IMG/VR virus record: IMGVR_UViG_3300017726_000023
Coordinates: 1-36,948 of that record
DNA from: a virus
Strand: one strand, 5' to 3'
Length of the DNA stretch: 36,948 bases
A model generated the notes under the pieces. The model was not told the origin of the DNA. It saw nothing but the letters and a program-made list of their open reading frames with translations, and ran no database searches. A program made the position numbers and the translations under genes. Of this stretch, positions 1 to 8,452 are shown piece by piece (the stretch's first letter is position 1; the number at the start of each line of letters is the position of its first letter).

Positions 1-660
1 ATATCTTCGATTACCATAAAAGTAATTTCCATTGGTTAGTTGTGCTTCAAAACTTAAACTAAAACTTTGCGGTAAGGTTGTAGCGCCTCCTCCAGCAGAT
101 GGCTCTAATGATATCTTCTGTGTGCTGTTATCGTATGTAAGAACATGGTTGTCTTGACCTGCACCTACTGACTGGTCTACGTCAAATATAAAATTACCTA
201 GCTTGACGTCACCTGTGCCATGTGGGTTTAGTTCAATATCACCGTTTGAACCGCTTATGATTTCATTACCGTTTACATCTAAGTCTCCACCTAGCTGCGG
301 TGTAGTGTCACTAACAATATCTTGTATACCATCTGCCCCAGCAGGTCCTTGAGCACCTTGTGGACCTGTAGCACCTTGTGGACCCGTAGCACCCGTAGAC
401 CCAGCAGGACCCTGAGCTCCTGTAGCTCCCGCAGGTCCTTGCGCTCCCGTAGCACCAGCAGGACCTTGTGGACCAGTGGCTCCTGTAGAACCTTGCGCTC
501 CTGTAGAACCTTGCGCTCCTGTAGCTCCTGTAGCCCCTGGGATACCAACTGAAGATACCGTCAAGTTGTTGACAGTAGATACTGCTGTAAGAACGGTTTG
601 TTGACTTGGGAGGTTTAGCTTTACTGTGTTACCAGTAGATATGTTTAGGGTCAAATTCAT
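1..660 (-). CDS. Collagen-like tail fibre/appendage protein (3' end outside window)
   Basis: The reading frame is open from an ATG at 660 to the left edge, giving 220 codons with no stop, so the C-terminus is missing. Residues 1-38 form a short beta-rich head. Residues 39-110 hold 24 uninterrupted Gly-X-Y triplets ([15 protein letters not shown] types). A more ordinary section follows with a '[12 protein letters not shown]' stretch of the kind common in phage fibre and tail-spike proteins. Collagen-like segments in phage fibres form trimeric rods, so a receptor-binding or virion-surface role is inferred. The start overlaps the stop of the upstream gene by one base (TAATG), which indicates translational coupling. 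The same DNA in other frames gives long Leu/Arg-rich shadows that are not genes. Confidence 0.85.
   Translation of the reverse strand, partial: MNLTLNISTGNTVKLNLPSQQTVLTAVSTVNNLTVSSVGIPGATGATGAQGSTGAQGSTGATGPQGPAGATGAQGPAGATGAQGPAGSTGATGPQGATGPQGAQGPAGADGIQDIVSDTTPQLGGDLDVNGNEIISGSNGDIELNPHGTGDVKLGNFIFDVDQSVGAGQDNHVLTYDNSTQKISLEPSAGGGATTLPQSFSLSFEAQLTNGNYFYGNRRY
328..546 (-). repeat. Collagen Gly-X-Y repeat tract (24 triplets, 9-nt period)
   Basis: This 219-nt tract encodes 24 perfect Gly-X-Y triplets plus one closing Gly. Thr, Ala, Gln, Pro and Ser fill the X and Y positions. The DNA has a 9-nt period, with near-identical units such as those coding GAQ-GPA-GAT repeated several times. Such tracts can change length by recombination or slippage. 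Confidence 0.9.
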
Positions 661-1067
661 TATACGCTCACATCATCGTTTATAGTGAATGTTCCAGCAA
701 GCCACGTGGTAGCCTCTCCGCTGACTAATGCCTCAATATCATAAACGTACTCACCAGCTGCGGCAGCAGCCATGTTGGTGTTACTCCCAGTAATTACTAA
801 GCGACCAGTAGTACCTCCATCATTGAGAGAGGTTGTTAGTTGCTTAGTACCACTAGACGGTACTGTACTGAGTACGATGGCAGTGTCACTATCACCATAT
901 GCAGCGTCAGCGTTTAACGCATTTCTTACCTCCATCTTAATGGTGTAACCTGAAAGGTTAAGAGCAGCTCCTGCGGAGTCCGTCACATCAATAGATAGTT
1001 TGAAGGTATCTCCCTTTCTGCATGTGATATCCACACGCTTTGAAATATCAAGATTTATTTTAGACAT
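660..1067 (-). CDS. Small virion protein, BppU-N-terminal-like beta-sandwich
   Basis: This protein of 135 aa is rich in beta-strand-forming residues. Its N-terminal pattern ([17 protein letters not shown], then a '[11 protein letters not shown]' strand) resembles the N-terminal domain of phage baseplate upper proteins and related small head/tail proteins. It lies between portal and the collagen fibre, overlapping portal by 8 nt and the fibre by 1 nt, so all three are probably co-translated. A virion role as adaptor, decoration or neck protein is inferred from position. The exact role cannot be read from sequence. Confidence 0.6.
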   Translation of the reverse strand: MSKINLDISKRVDITCRKGDTFKLSIDVTDSAGAALNLSGYTIKMEVRNALNADAAYGDSDTAIVLSTVPSSGTKQLTTSLNDGGTTGRLVITGSNTNMAAAAAGEYVYDIEALVSGEATTWLAGTFTINDDVSV

Positions 1068-3510
1068 CTCCTAGAATTTGATTTACTATATCTGTATTAG
1101 CGTCAGTCTGTTCTTCCATAACTGGACGCTCTCCTTTTCTTTGTGCTATAAGCTTAGACTGCTCAACAGCTTGCTTCTGTACCCTGTTGTCTTTTCTGTC
1201 TTCCTTAAGAACCTCTAGCTTTTCCTTGAACTCTTGGTCATCAGTCTTGAATCCAAGCGATGCTTGAGCACGAATCATTTCAATCTCTTTCTTCATCTGA
1301 TGGAGAGCAGAAGCAACTTGAACGTCTAACTGACCTTTAAGCTGCAACTTTTGAGCTTCTATTTGAGCTTCCATTTGCATCTTTTGAGCCTGAACCTGAG
1401 CAGCCATCTGCTGTGCTTGAGAGTTCGCCTGAGCCTGAGCCTGAATGTTTTGTTGTTGCATCTGCTGACGCATTTGCATTCTTTTTCTCCTTCTGATGGC
1501 AAGTAGCCTTTGAGCTTGGTCGATGTCCTTTACCTCTCTAACAGCGATAGCATCCTCAAGGTCTATCTCCCTTTGTGCTAACGAGGCTTGAAGGTTTTGC
1601 TCTAAGAATATTCTATCCTCGTCGGACATATCTCTAACAACTCTAATACCATAGTTGTACATAGGTATTTCATTAAAGCTACTTAGAATGTCCATACTTA
1701 TATCACCAATAGCCTTACTATAAACCCTATACAAAACAGAGTCATTAGGTATGACCTGAAGACATTTTATAATGTCAGAACAAACCCTCTTGTAAATAAT
1801 CAAGCTGGCATTTGTTATGTCGTAAAGGGCATTGTTACCAGCGGCAAGTGCCTGCTGTCTTACACCAACAAGAGCATCACCCTTAGGAGTAGATGCATCC
1901 ATGACCTCATTGATACCCGTAGCGTCACGAATCATTCTGAGGTAGTGGTTGTACAATCCAATGTACTCGTTGATGTTTCTAATACTATTCTCAATAGAAC
2001 GTATAGGAGGATTTTGGAATCCACCTTCTGGGTTCTTACTTCTATAGTAGAAGACACCCGTTTGTTCGTAAATGTCTTGAATGTCTAATGGTTGCAATTC
2101 ACCACCTCTACCGAGCTGGACGTTTTCCAGTCCTTCGATGTCAACCAATATACCGTCAGGCTTCGCCTTAGCGATTGCCTGTTGTATCTTCAAGTGAGTA
2201 AGTTGAAGTTGGTCAGCAAAACCAATGACACCACTCACTAAAGACTTAGGCATCATCCTCCTCATGTTAGTACAAGACACACTGTAAGACATCTTGGTCT
2301 TAGTTAAGTCGTGTATGTTCTTAGGCATGTTTGACTGAAGACCATAATTAAACAGACAGTTGTAACCTATAATAAAGCTACCAGAGTAGACCATCTGGTT
2401 CTCCATCTTTACTGGCTCTCTCTCGTACACAGAGTTTGGTGACTCCTTGTACTCAGAACCCTTGAAGTAGAACCCCATATTTCCATACTGAGATTCTTTA
2501 CTTTCATAATACACACAGTCAACTGTTAAGAACTCAAAGTCCATAACATCAACCAAGTAAGTGTCATAACCATAATTAAAGGTTCCTGAAGCTGTTGAGT
2601 AGTCTCTTCTAGCAAATGCCTTTGAGTCATTATAACTCTTGTGCATTACAGCTTTTGCTATCTCCTCATACTTCTCTTCTGAGATTTGATTCCCAGCTCT
2701 TCTCTTCAACTCCTGAATGCTAATCCTAGAAACATGACCAGCATAAACTATATCGCTTAAGTTTGGGTCCTCAGTATAACTATGAATGAAGTTTGCTGGG
2801 TCTATGTATCTAGTTACGATACCATAGTTGGGGTCGTTATCTCTTTTGACAACACCCATACCACATACAACTAAGTCTTCAATATTACGTCTGTATATGT
2901 CTTGGTCAAAATCATTCCAGTCCAACGTCAAGGATGTTGCCAACTGAGCAGCAATCTCTGAGCTAGTCTTGACGTTTTGGTCCATGAAGATTTCAGCCTC
3001 CTCGGTGGTATCTGGTAAAGTGTCTGGGTCTATATTTGGAGTAAGACCAATAGCCTTAGCTTCCATCAATAATTCCTTATCACCAATAGATGATTCTATC
3101 TCAGCCTTTTTTGCATCTTTCTCTTGCTTGCTAATAGGGTCTATAGCCTCTACCTTTGGGTATGGCTTTCTTGATAGGACTCTGTTAACAACTACCTTAA
3201 CAAACTTAGGGACGATAGGCACTGGACTCCAGTCGAGGTTCAGCAGTGTACCATCACCATTGTTTGGGTCAAGAGAGTTTAGAATCTGTTTATAGATGCT
3301 AGTGTCTTGTGTCCCGTTAGCGTAATCACGACTCTTTTCGAATTCGTGTCTTCTTCGGCTGTATAGGCTGGAGCTATCCTCCCCCCTTCCCCATTGCGCT
3401 TCTATCGCCTTTGCAAACTGCAAGCCATAGCTTTGACTCATCTTTTCCTCTGGTGAAGCAAACGGGTCTGGGAATCCTGCCTTATTCGTGTTTTTGTTTT
3501 TATAACTCAT
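1060..3510 (-). CDS. Portal protein
   Basis: This 816-aa protein lies directly downstream of the large terminase gene. Length, position and composition fit a podovirus-type portal: an alpha/beta body with many aromatic residues (about 1-640) and a Gln/Ala/Met-rich coiled-coil C-terminus (about 650-790, with runs of QAQ and MQM). Portal rings form the dodecameric DNA channel at one capsid vertex and dock the terminase during packaging. Similar long portals with Gln-rich tails occur in Bacteroidetes podoviruses and crAss-like phages. No Walker or nuclease motif is present. A TATATTTG box lies 22 nt before the ATG, so portal can be transcribed separately from terL. I rely on context and architecture, not on a diagnostic motif. 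Confidence 0.8.
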   Translation of the reverse strand: MSYKNKNTNKAGFPDPFASPEEKMSQSYGLQFAKAIEAQWGRGEDSSSLYSRRRHEFEKSRDYANGTQDTSIYKQILNSLDPNNGDGTLLNLDWSPVPIVPKFVKVVVNRVLSRKPYPKVEAIDPISKQEKDAKKAEIESSIGDKELLMEAKAIGLTPNIDPDTLPDTTEEAEIFMDQNVKTSSEIAAQLATSLTLDWNDFDQDIYRRNIEDLVVCGMGVVKRDNDPNYGIVTRYIDPANFIHSYTEDPNLSDIVYAGHVSRISIQELKRRAGNQISEEKYEEIAKAVMHKSYNDSKAFARRDYSTASGTFNYGYDTYLVDVMDFEFLTVDCVYYESKESQYGNMGFYFKGSEYKESPNSVYEREPVKMENQMVYSGSFIIGYNCLFNYGLQSNMPKNIHDLTKTKMSYSVSCTNMRRMMPKSLVSGVIGFADQLQLTHLKIQQAIAKAKPDGILVDIEGLENVQLGRGGELQPLDIQDIYEQTGVFYYRSKNPEGGFQNPPIRSIENSIRNINEYIGLYNHYLRMIRDATGINEVMDASTPKGDALVGVRQQALAAGNNALYDITNASLIIYKRVCSDIIKCLQVIPNDSVLYRVYSKAIGDISMDILSSFNEIPMYNYGIRVVRDMSDEDRIFLEQNLQASLAQREIDLEDAIAVREVKDIDQAQRLLAIRRRKRMQMRQQMQQQNIQAQAQANSQAQQMAAQVQAQKMQMEAQIEAQKLQLKGQLDVQVASALHQMKKEIEMIRAQASLGFKTDDQEFKEKLEVLKEDRKDNRVQKQAVEQSKLIAQRKGERPVMEEQTDANTDIVNQILGDV

Positions 3511-3532
3511 TATCTAGATTGGAGCTCACTTG

Positions 3533-3540
3533 CAAATATA
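3533..3540 (-). promoter_or_regulatory. TAnnTTTG -7 box before portal
   Basis: TATATTTG reads on the minus strand in the 53-nt gap between terL and portal, 22 nt before the portal ATG. It matches the Bacteroidetes -7 consensus. No clear -33 TTG is seen at the usual distance. Confidence 0.5.
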
Positions 3541-3563
3541 GCAATACATTGTCGTGTTTCAGA

Positions 3564-5672
3564 TTACTTATATCTTCGGAAGAAAACCTTCTCCTCAAAG
3601 TTAACGACCTTCTTCTTTTTCTTAACCTTTTGGGCAGCCAACAAAGCCAAGCCAGAGCTAATGGTAAGGTCAAACTTCGTCCTGTTGTCTATTTTAAATC
3701 CTATCCAATCTTCTAGTGTCCTGTTGAAATGCATCCTGCCTGGATTCCCCTCGTCATCTGAACCAACATGGTTATGTATGTAGTCCTCAATGGCTGAAGC
3801 GTGAGCCTGTATTACGTCTTGAGAGTTGGATGGTATACCCTTAGTCTTTACGGTCATTTGATTTTTAGAGGAGCTAAGATGAGCTGGTCTATCCATCACA
3901 TATCCATCATAACCCCTTGATTCAAAGTACCTTACGATACCATACTTGTTATTCTCAATCAGTAGTGGATAGCCATAGAAAACTGCTGCCATCAGAACAT
4001 CCTCATAGAATATACTAGCCATAGGTGGTCTACTCGCATACTCAGCAACGAACATGTTTGAAGCACCATCAAGATTAAACTTATTGTAAATGTGGCACGC
4101 ACCTTTTGATGACCTACCGTCAACTGTAGCGTCAAGGTCATAGCTATCTACTCCCCCACATCCAATGTTAGGATTCGGTGGGACCCTCTTACTTCCTTGA
4201 GTCTTCATCACACTCCTGTCTTCCTGAGATGGGGTCCAACAGATTCGCCATCTACCATTAGGGTCTGGATTGAATATAACCTTCGTGTCCTTTACACCGT
4301 TAGCCCATTGGAAGTTTCCAACAACAACAGGACTAGGGAACAGTGCATCGTTGTATTCCATCTGCTCGTATATTTTGCCAATGTTGAAAAGGCTACCCTC
4401 TATACTATCCCTGAACGCCTCATCAGTAGTGAAAGGGAACTGACGAACTATCTCATTCATCTCCCTAGCATCATGCTTAACGGCATCCCTCTCATTCTTT
4501 AAGAAGCTCTTAGAGCCCATAGCCATCATCTCACCATCAAGTGTTTGTATAGGTGATGAGGGGTCTACAGTTATCGGGTTCCCATGTACATCAAAGAATC
4601 CCTCTAGAGCTTCATAGGCAGGGATAAACAAACGATACAGACCTGAGGTAGTCCTACCATTGGCATTCCTCTTGTTTGTGTCAGAATCATCCCATAGCTT
4701 TTTGTACTCAGAACCGCCCTTGTCTAGTGGGTTTACCGTTGAGCCTACGAGTGCCTTACCCACAACCCTACGACCAACTATTAAACACGTTCTCTCAATC
4801 CTCCAAGCTTCCCTGATGTCAGCAGGCTTCTCCCACTTACCAGCCTCATCCATGTATAGCATGTGCAGCTTCTCACCATCGTAAGCGTTGTTAGTGGTGT
4901 TCTTCCAGTTGAGTACCGTGTTAAGTGCGTCACCTACATTGGTGGTCTTGTTGTTCTTTGTAATCCTCTTTGATGGCTCACGGAAGGCAAGCTCAACCCT
5001 TGGGTTTGTCGTACCGTCTTGAATTGGTTTGAAGAAGAATGGGTAGTTCCGAAACATCGAAACGCATTTCTTCATGAAGATATTCTCCTGAGCATCCTTA
5101 CCAGTCTTTGACTGAATGCCAAGAAGTTTGTCTTTAACTTGACTAGCTTCATTAACAAGGACAGAAGCGCAGATATTAGTATAACCAGACCTACGGCACT
5201 TAGTGTAAAGCTGCCCAATACAACGCGGGTCAACTTCGCAAGCAGCCATGTGAAGAAATATCTCTCTTTGGAACTTGAGGTAAGACGGGAACCCGACATC
5301 AATCTTGCTCCACTGTAGGAACATGTAGTGCCTCCCAGTGATAAACGTAGGTACACCCTGATTGTAAAACCAAAAACCTTCACTACGCCTTCGAAACTCC
5401 TCCTCGATATAAGGACGGAATCTTTCTCGAAACTCCTTTGGAGTCTGCTGCCACTCGTCCATGCTTCTAATACGGGACAACTCCTGTGGCATAGATACCC
5501 TTCTCCACACTTGCATACTTGTCTCCAAGTCTTCACCTGAGATTCCTGACTTTGGGGTCTTTGGTAAGCCAATGAGAAGGCTGCCGACTTCCACGATATC
5601 TCCGAGCGTACCCTTGGGGCAAATCTTAATAACCTTGTCATCATAACCCTCTACATCTACTAGATTGCTCAT
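3564..5672 (-). CDS. terL: Terminase large subunit (packaging ATPase/nuclease)
   Basis: This 702-aa protein drives DNA into the procapsid and cuts concatemers. A deviant Walker A lies at residues 159-165 (CRRSGYT, no GKT/S). Walker B is at 271-276 (MLYMDE) with catalytic E276, and a coupling motif LVGSTVN lies at 308-314. The C-terminal RNase H-like nuclease has acidic candidates D509 (GVDSYDLD), E573 (LLIEN) and D668 (KFDLTISS). A Lys-rich patch (QKVKKKKKVV) lies near the C-terminus. The start overlaps the upstream 96-aa gene by 4 nt (ATGA). The Walker A form with Arg-Arg-x-Gly-[FY]-[ST] is known in other phage terminases, so it is not a sign of inactivation. Confidence 0.9.
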   Translation of the reverse strand: MSNLVDVEGYDDKVIKICPKGTLGDIVEVGSLLIGLPKTPKSGISGEDLETSMQVWRRVSMPQELSRIRSMDEWQQTPKEFRERFRPYIEEEFRRRSEGFWFYNQGVPTFITGRHYMFLQWSKIDVGFPSYLKFQREIFLHMAACEVDPRCIGQLYTKCRRSGYTNICASVLVNEASQVKDKLLGIQSKTGKDAQENIFMKKCVSMFRNYPFFFKPIQDGTTNPRVELAFREPSKRITKNNKTTNVGDALNTVLNWKNTTNNAYDGEKLHMLYMDEAGKWEKPADIREAWRIERTCLIVGRRVVGKALVGSTVNPLDKGGSEYKKLWDDSDTNKRNANGRTTSGLYRLFIPAYEALEGFFDVHGNPITVDPSSPIQTLDGEMMAMGSKSFLKNERDAVKHDAREMNEIVRQFPFTTDEAFRDSIEGSLFNIGKIYEQMEYNDALFPSPVVVGNFQWANGVKDTKVIFNPDPNGRWRICWTPSQEDRSVMKTQGSKRVPPNPNIGCGGVDSYDLDATVDGRSSKGACHIYNKFNLDGASNMFVAEYASRPPMASIFYEDVLMAAVFYGYPLLIENNKYGIVRYFESRGYDGYVMDRPAHLSSSKNQMTVKTKGIPSNSQDVIQAHASAIEDYIHNHVGSDDEGNPGRMHFNRTLEDWIGFKIDNRTKFDLTISSGLALLAAQKVKKKKKVVNFEEKVFFRRYK

Positions 5673-5959
5673 TTAGAAAATTTCTCTGCAAACCCTCCTG
5701 AATAGTCTTTAGCATCCTCAATGGAGCCGTTAGCCTGTAAGTCTTTGACCATCTGCTCTAGCCTCTGTCTCTCAACGAGAAGCTCCTTGCAGTCAATCGC
5801 GGTCTGCTTGATTGATTGTAATTCTGCCTTTCTTTGCGTACCACCAGCCTCTGGGTCAACAGGCTTTCTGACCTCATCAATCATGTTATTGATTGCCACC
5901 TCCATAGACTTCATAAGTCTTTTGGCTGCTGCTGTTGTGGTGAACTTAGTTGACGACAT
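5669..5959 (-). CDS. Small helical protein before TerL; terminase small subunit candidate
   Basis: This 96-aa, mostly alpha-helical protein has a Thr/Ala-rich start, a central PVDPEAGG loop and an Arg/Gln-rich second helix. It ends 4 nt inside terL and starts 14 nt inside the GroES-like gene. Position just before terL and helical make-up fit a terminase small subunit, but no DNA-binding helix-turn-helix can be pointed to. It could equally be a small packaging or scaffolding accessory. The function is inferred from position only. Confidence 0.6.
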   Translation of the reverse strand: MSSTKFTTTAAAKRLMKSMEVAINNMIDEVRKPVDPEAGGTQRKAELQSIKQTAIDCKELLVERQRLEQMVKDLQANGSIEDAKDYSGGFAEKFSK

Positions 5960-6533
5960 AGCTGATGTTATCTGACAACATACGATAAACTATCGTGCCG
6001 TCATCAAGCTTCATCTTATAGTCTCTGTCCTTATCAAAACCTACAGTGTCTCCAGCCTTTACGCCCTGTGCTATATGGTCGGGATGAGGCATAAACATCT
6101 TAGCCTCCTTTTCGTATTCGACATCACTAACATCTAGGTCAACAATGATTCCAGATTCAGTGACCTCCTCAACAGACTCTACCTCTATAGGTTGTACGAA
6201 GACCCACCCAGCAAGCATGTGTAGCTCACCATCCGAATCCCTGTATGCAATAGCATGGCTTTGGTTTGTTTGGTTCTCATCATAAAATACGATGTACTTA
6301 TTCTCACCAAGTTCTAGGCTTTTACTTATAGTGACGTGGTGATGGAAGAACAGTGTATCTCCCTTCTTTACGCCAGTGTCGTAAATTAATGGTGCGCTAA
6401 GAACTTCGCCATAGCATATCCTGTGGTCGAACTCGTTGAACCTAGTGTCTAAAAATAATTCTTTTCCCCCGACAGTAACCTTGTCAGTTGTCTTCTCAGG
6501 GACCTGTACAATAAAGTGTCTTAAAGCTTTCAT
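5946..6533 (-). CDS. GroES-like co-chaperonin with two tandem domains
   Basis: This 195-aa protein appears to carry two GroES-type beta-barrels. Domain 1 (about 4-113) has 'GEVLSAP' (42-48) and 'VKKGDTLFF' (55-63). Domain 2 (about 112-195) follows the GroES order closely: an opening strand VFVQPIEVE, a mobile-loop-like GIIV (128-131), 'VKAGDTVGF' (158-166) and the ending 'YRMLSDNISYVV', comparable to GroES 'LIMSESDILAIV'. Phage GroES analogues (T4 gp31, RB49 CocO) replace host GroES so that GroEL can fold the capsid protein. That role is inferred here from its place beside packaging genes. Ordinary GroES is about 95 aa, so the doubled length is unusual. The fold assignment is from pattern matching, not a search. 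Confidence 0.7.
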   Translation of the reverse strand: MKALRHFIVQVPEKTTDKVTVGGKELFLDTRFNEFDHRICYGEVLSAPLIYDTGVKKGDTLFFHHHVTISKSLELGENKYIVFYDENQTNQSHAIAYRDSDGELHMLAGWVFVQPIEVESVEEVTESGIIVDLDVSDVEYEKEAKMFMPHPDHIAQGVKAGDTVGFDKDRDYKMKLDDGTIVYRMLSDNISYVVN

Positions 6534-6766
6534 TCGAAATTACAATCATATTCAATTAAAATAGGTAGATTCTCAATCGTCTTCCATATGTACGTTGAGT
6601 CGTCGTCTTCTACAAAGACATGATACCTTCTTACATTATACTTATATAGGGCTGCCTCGTCTTCCTTGATGGCACAGACATTACCCTGCCCAGCCCTCAT
6701 ACCGACATAGTATGCCAATGCGTCCTTGGGGTTTGCCCCAATGACAATCTTTCTTATTAAATCCAT
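6530..6766 (-). CDS. Small protein of unknown function
   Basis: This 78-aa protein opens with MDLIRKIVIGANPKDALAY and has mixed helix and strand character with an acidic centre. It overlaps the GroES-like gene by 4 nt (ATGA) and lies 4 nt after the next upstream gene, so it is part of the late operon. No family was recognised. The context suggests a packaging or virion accessory. Confidence 0.7.
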   Translation of the reverse strand: MDLIRKIVIGANPKDALAYYVGMRAGQGNVCAIKEDEAALYKYNVRRYHVFVEDDDSTYIWKTIENLPILIEYDCNFE

Positions 6767-6770
6767 TTGT

Positions 6771-7052
6771 TTAGTTTAAAAGAAAATTCATGTCACCGCT
6801 GCTTTCATCTTCAGATGCGACATAGGCTTCAGCCTGAAGTGTCATGAACTTCTCAAATTCTTCAATGTCTTTTACATTCCACCCGTAGTGTAGATTCCAT
6901 TTTTGAACCCCACCTCTGTCTTCCTCGATATACCCAACGGACATCGTGTACACCAACTCGACTGATGCTTTGTATTTATCAATAATGTCCTCTATGCGTT
7001 CGAACACATCTTGTAGTTCGTCGCGCATTGCTTCTTTTAAAATATCATCCAT
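6771..7052 (-). CDS. Small acidic protein of unknown function
   Basis: This 93-aa acidic protein has an N-terminal helix (residues 1-30, ILKEAMRDELQDVFERIEDI) and a short strand section, then a Glu-rich helix near residue 65. Its start shares one base with the stop of the fibre-like gene before it (TAATG), indicating coupling. No family was recognised. Confidence 0.7.
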   Translation of the reverse strand: MDDILKEAMRDELQDVFERIEDIIDKYKASVELVYTMSVGYIEEDRGGVQKWNLHYGWNVKDIEEFEKFMTLQAEAYVASEDESSGDMNFLLN

Positions 7053-7993
7053 TAGGCGTTAACAAAAACTGCTGGAGTAGCGATATTTGTTGTAGTATGG
7101 AGGTTTGCGTTTACAAGCCAAGTGTTTTCAGCAATCAGTGTGCACATAATTTCATCACCAACTTCACCACCCTTACCTCCATTAGCAACGTCTAGCTCTA
7201 TAACATCATTAGTAGTAACTGATAAAGGGACAGTATGTACTCTAAGGGGAATAGAAGAAGCACTTGTCTCATCTGCCATTATTACGGCTTTACCACAAAA
7301 GAACCCACTACTCGTTGCCCTTATCCTGTGGACAGTTCCGCCCTTGGGTGTCTTGATGACAAACTTGAAAAACATACCAACATTTGCTGCGGCTCCTGCT
7401 GGGAGATTGACTTCAACCTGAGAAGCTCCCATTGCGTTAAGGTCTAGGTAGTATGTTCTATTTGCACCAGTAGATGCGTTTCTATCCGCAGTGAGGGTGA
7501 CATCACTTGTGGATGTTATGTTTGTTATTGTCTCAAACCCCTTCTCTATGGTTATAGCGTTTGATGCAGTGTTAAGGTGTGCGTTGATACCATGACCACC
7601 TGTGAAGGTTAATGTCGCCCCATCACCACCAGCTGTACCTTGGATGGCTACAGTAGGGTCAGTACCAAAGTCTGAACCATTAGCATTACCAGCTGCTGTA
7701 GTTACAGATACACCAGAAGAACCTGGGAAGGCTCTTTTAGATATCACCCCGCCTGAGCTTATCACTAGCGAGCTTGACTCTGAAGTTGTAGCCAGCCCTG
7801 TGATTACCAAACCATCCGAACTTGCATCAAACTGCGTAGCGTCAGTGGCTAGGCTCAACCTTGTGTCATTACCCGCACCATCGCTAATCACATGATACCC
7901 ACTAGATTTAGCGGTTAGTATTGTGTTGTCAGTAGTTTTGAGTAGACCACTGTAACTATCTTTTATTCTGTTTCCTGAAAGATTAGTTCCCAT
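7052..7993 (-). CDS. Fibre-like or decoration virion protein
   Basis: This 313-aa protein is rich in Ser, Thr, Gly, Ala and Asn and has very few Cys. Its N-terminus (GNRIKDSYSGLLKTTDN) looks like the short head-binding segment seen at the start of many phage fibre proteins. A Gly/Ala-rich repeat-like section with alternating strands follows (about 40-170), then a more compact beta domain (about 180-313). A surface-exposed fibre or head decoration is inferred. It is the first gene leftward from a divergent promoter region, with a TATATTTG box 16 nt before the ATG, and leads the operon that runs into terL. Confidence 0.65.
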   Translation of the reverse strand: MGTNLSGNRIKDSYSGLLKTTDNTILTAKSSGYHVISDGAGNDTRLSLATDATQFDASSDGLVITGLATTSESSSLVISSGGVISKRAFPGSSGVSVTTAAGNANGSDFGTDPTVAIQGTAGGDGATLTFTGGHGINAHLNTASNAITIEKGFETITNITSTSDVTLTADRNASTGANRTYYLDLNAMGASQVEVNLPAGAAANVGMFFKFVIKTPKGGTVHRIRATSSGFFCGKAVIMADETSASSIPLRVHTVPLSVTTNDVIELDVANGGKGGEVGDEIMCTLIAENTWLVNANLHTTTNIATPAVFVNA

Positions 7994-7998
7994 CTTTT

Positions 7999-8006
7999 TA
8001 AATTTG
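7999..8006 (+). promoter_or_regulatory. TAnnTTTG -7 box before the winged-helix gene
   Basis: TAAATTTG reads on the plus strand 16 nt before the ATG at 8023. It faces away from, and lies only 3 nt from, the minus-strand box at 8010-8017. The spacing to the start codon is the same for both divergent genes. Confidence 0.5.
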
Positions 8007-8014
8007 TTACAAAT
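8002..8014. promoter_or_regulatory. 13-bp palindrome between divergent -7 boxes; possible operator
   Basis: ATTTGTTACAAAT is a perfect palindrome around a central T. It covers the TTTG ends of both divergent -7 boxes, so a bound repressor would block both promoters. Part of the symmetry comes from the boxes themselves, so the operator call is tentative. Confidence 0.4.
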
Positions 8015-8017
8015 ATA
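8010..8017 (-). promoter_or_regulatory. TAnnTTTG -7 box before the fibre-like gene
   Basis: TATATTTG reads on the minus strand, 16 nt before the ATG at 7993. It probably drives the leftward operon that includes the GroES-like gene and terL. Confidence 0.55.
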
Positions 8018-8022
8018 CTATA

Positions 8023-8451
8023 ATGGGAAGAAGTCATCCAAGTAGAAAAAGAAGGGACTTTAGTAAGTTGAATAACAGGTATGTCAACAAGAACTATTTA
8101 AAGAAGTGGTCTCTTGTTACCAAGGACATATCTAGCAACTACGGGGTGTCTCAGACAGAACTTGAGTTCATGTTGTTTATATATGACTACGAGTTTTTCA
8201 CTGTGTCACACGTAGCAAAGGTATTGAAGAGAAGCAAGAAGAAACTATACGACAGGACTGTGTTACCACTCAAGAGAGAGGGGCATATAGAAACGGTGTA
8301 CCACGGAAAGGGGGTGGATGCATATGTCGATGCGTTGTTCCATGAGCGAGGTGTAAACAATGAGAACAGATTGAGTCTGTCACAGAAGGGTAGGTTGCTT
8401 GTCCAGCGAGTGTATAGAAAGCTAGAGGGTGGGGAACCTATTAACTCTTAG
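8023..8451 (+). CDS. Winged-helix DNA-binding protein, putative regulator
   Basis: This 142-aa basic protein is the only plus-strand gene inside the leftward late block. After a very basic N-terminus (GRSHPSRKRRDF), residues 35-100 fit a winged helix: 'QTELEFMLFIYDYEFFT' then 'SHVAKVLKRSKKKLYDRTVLPLKREGHI' as the recognition region and a YHGKG wing. A C-terminal helix 'LSLSQKGRLLVQRVYRKL' is like the dimerisation helix of MarR/PadR-type proteins. It diverges from the fibre-like gene across a 29-nt gap with two opposing -7 boxes and a palindrome, so it may control itself and the late genes. The gene ends 1 nt from the convergent transglycosylase gene. Confidence 0.7.
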   Translation: MGRSHPSRKRRDFSKLNNRYVNKNYLKKWSLVTKDISSNYGVSQTELEFMLFIYDYEFFTVSHVAKVLKRSKKKLYDRTVLPLKREGHIETVYHGKGVDAYVDALFHERGVNNENRLSLSQKGRLLVQRVYRKLEGGEPINS

Positions 8452-8452
8452 A

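Noticed and set aside
291-552. Long Leu/Arg/Val-rich and Ser/Thr/Arg-rich frames over the collagen tract
   Set aside because: They arise from the 9-nt repeats read in other phases; the Gly-X-Y frame is clearly the coding one.
5072-5644. 190-aa minus frame inside terL
   Set aside because: It is a shadow of the terminase gene, which has all its ATPase and nuclease motifs in the other frame.
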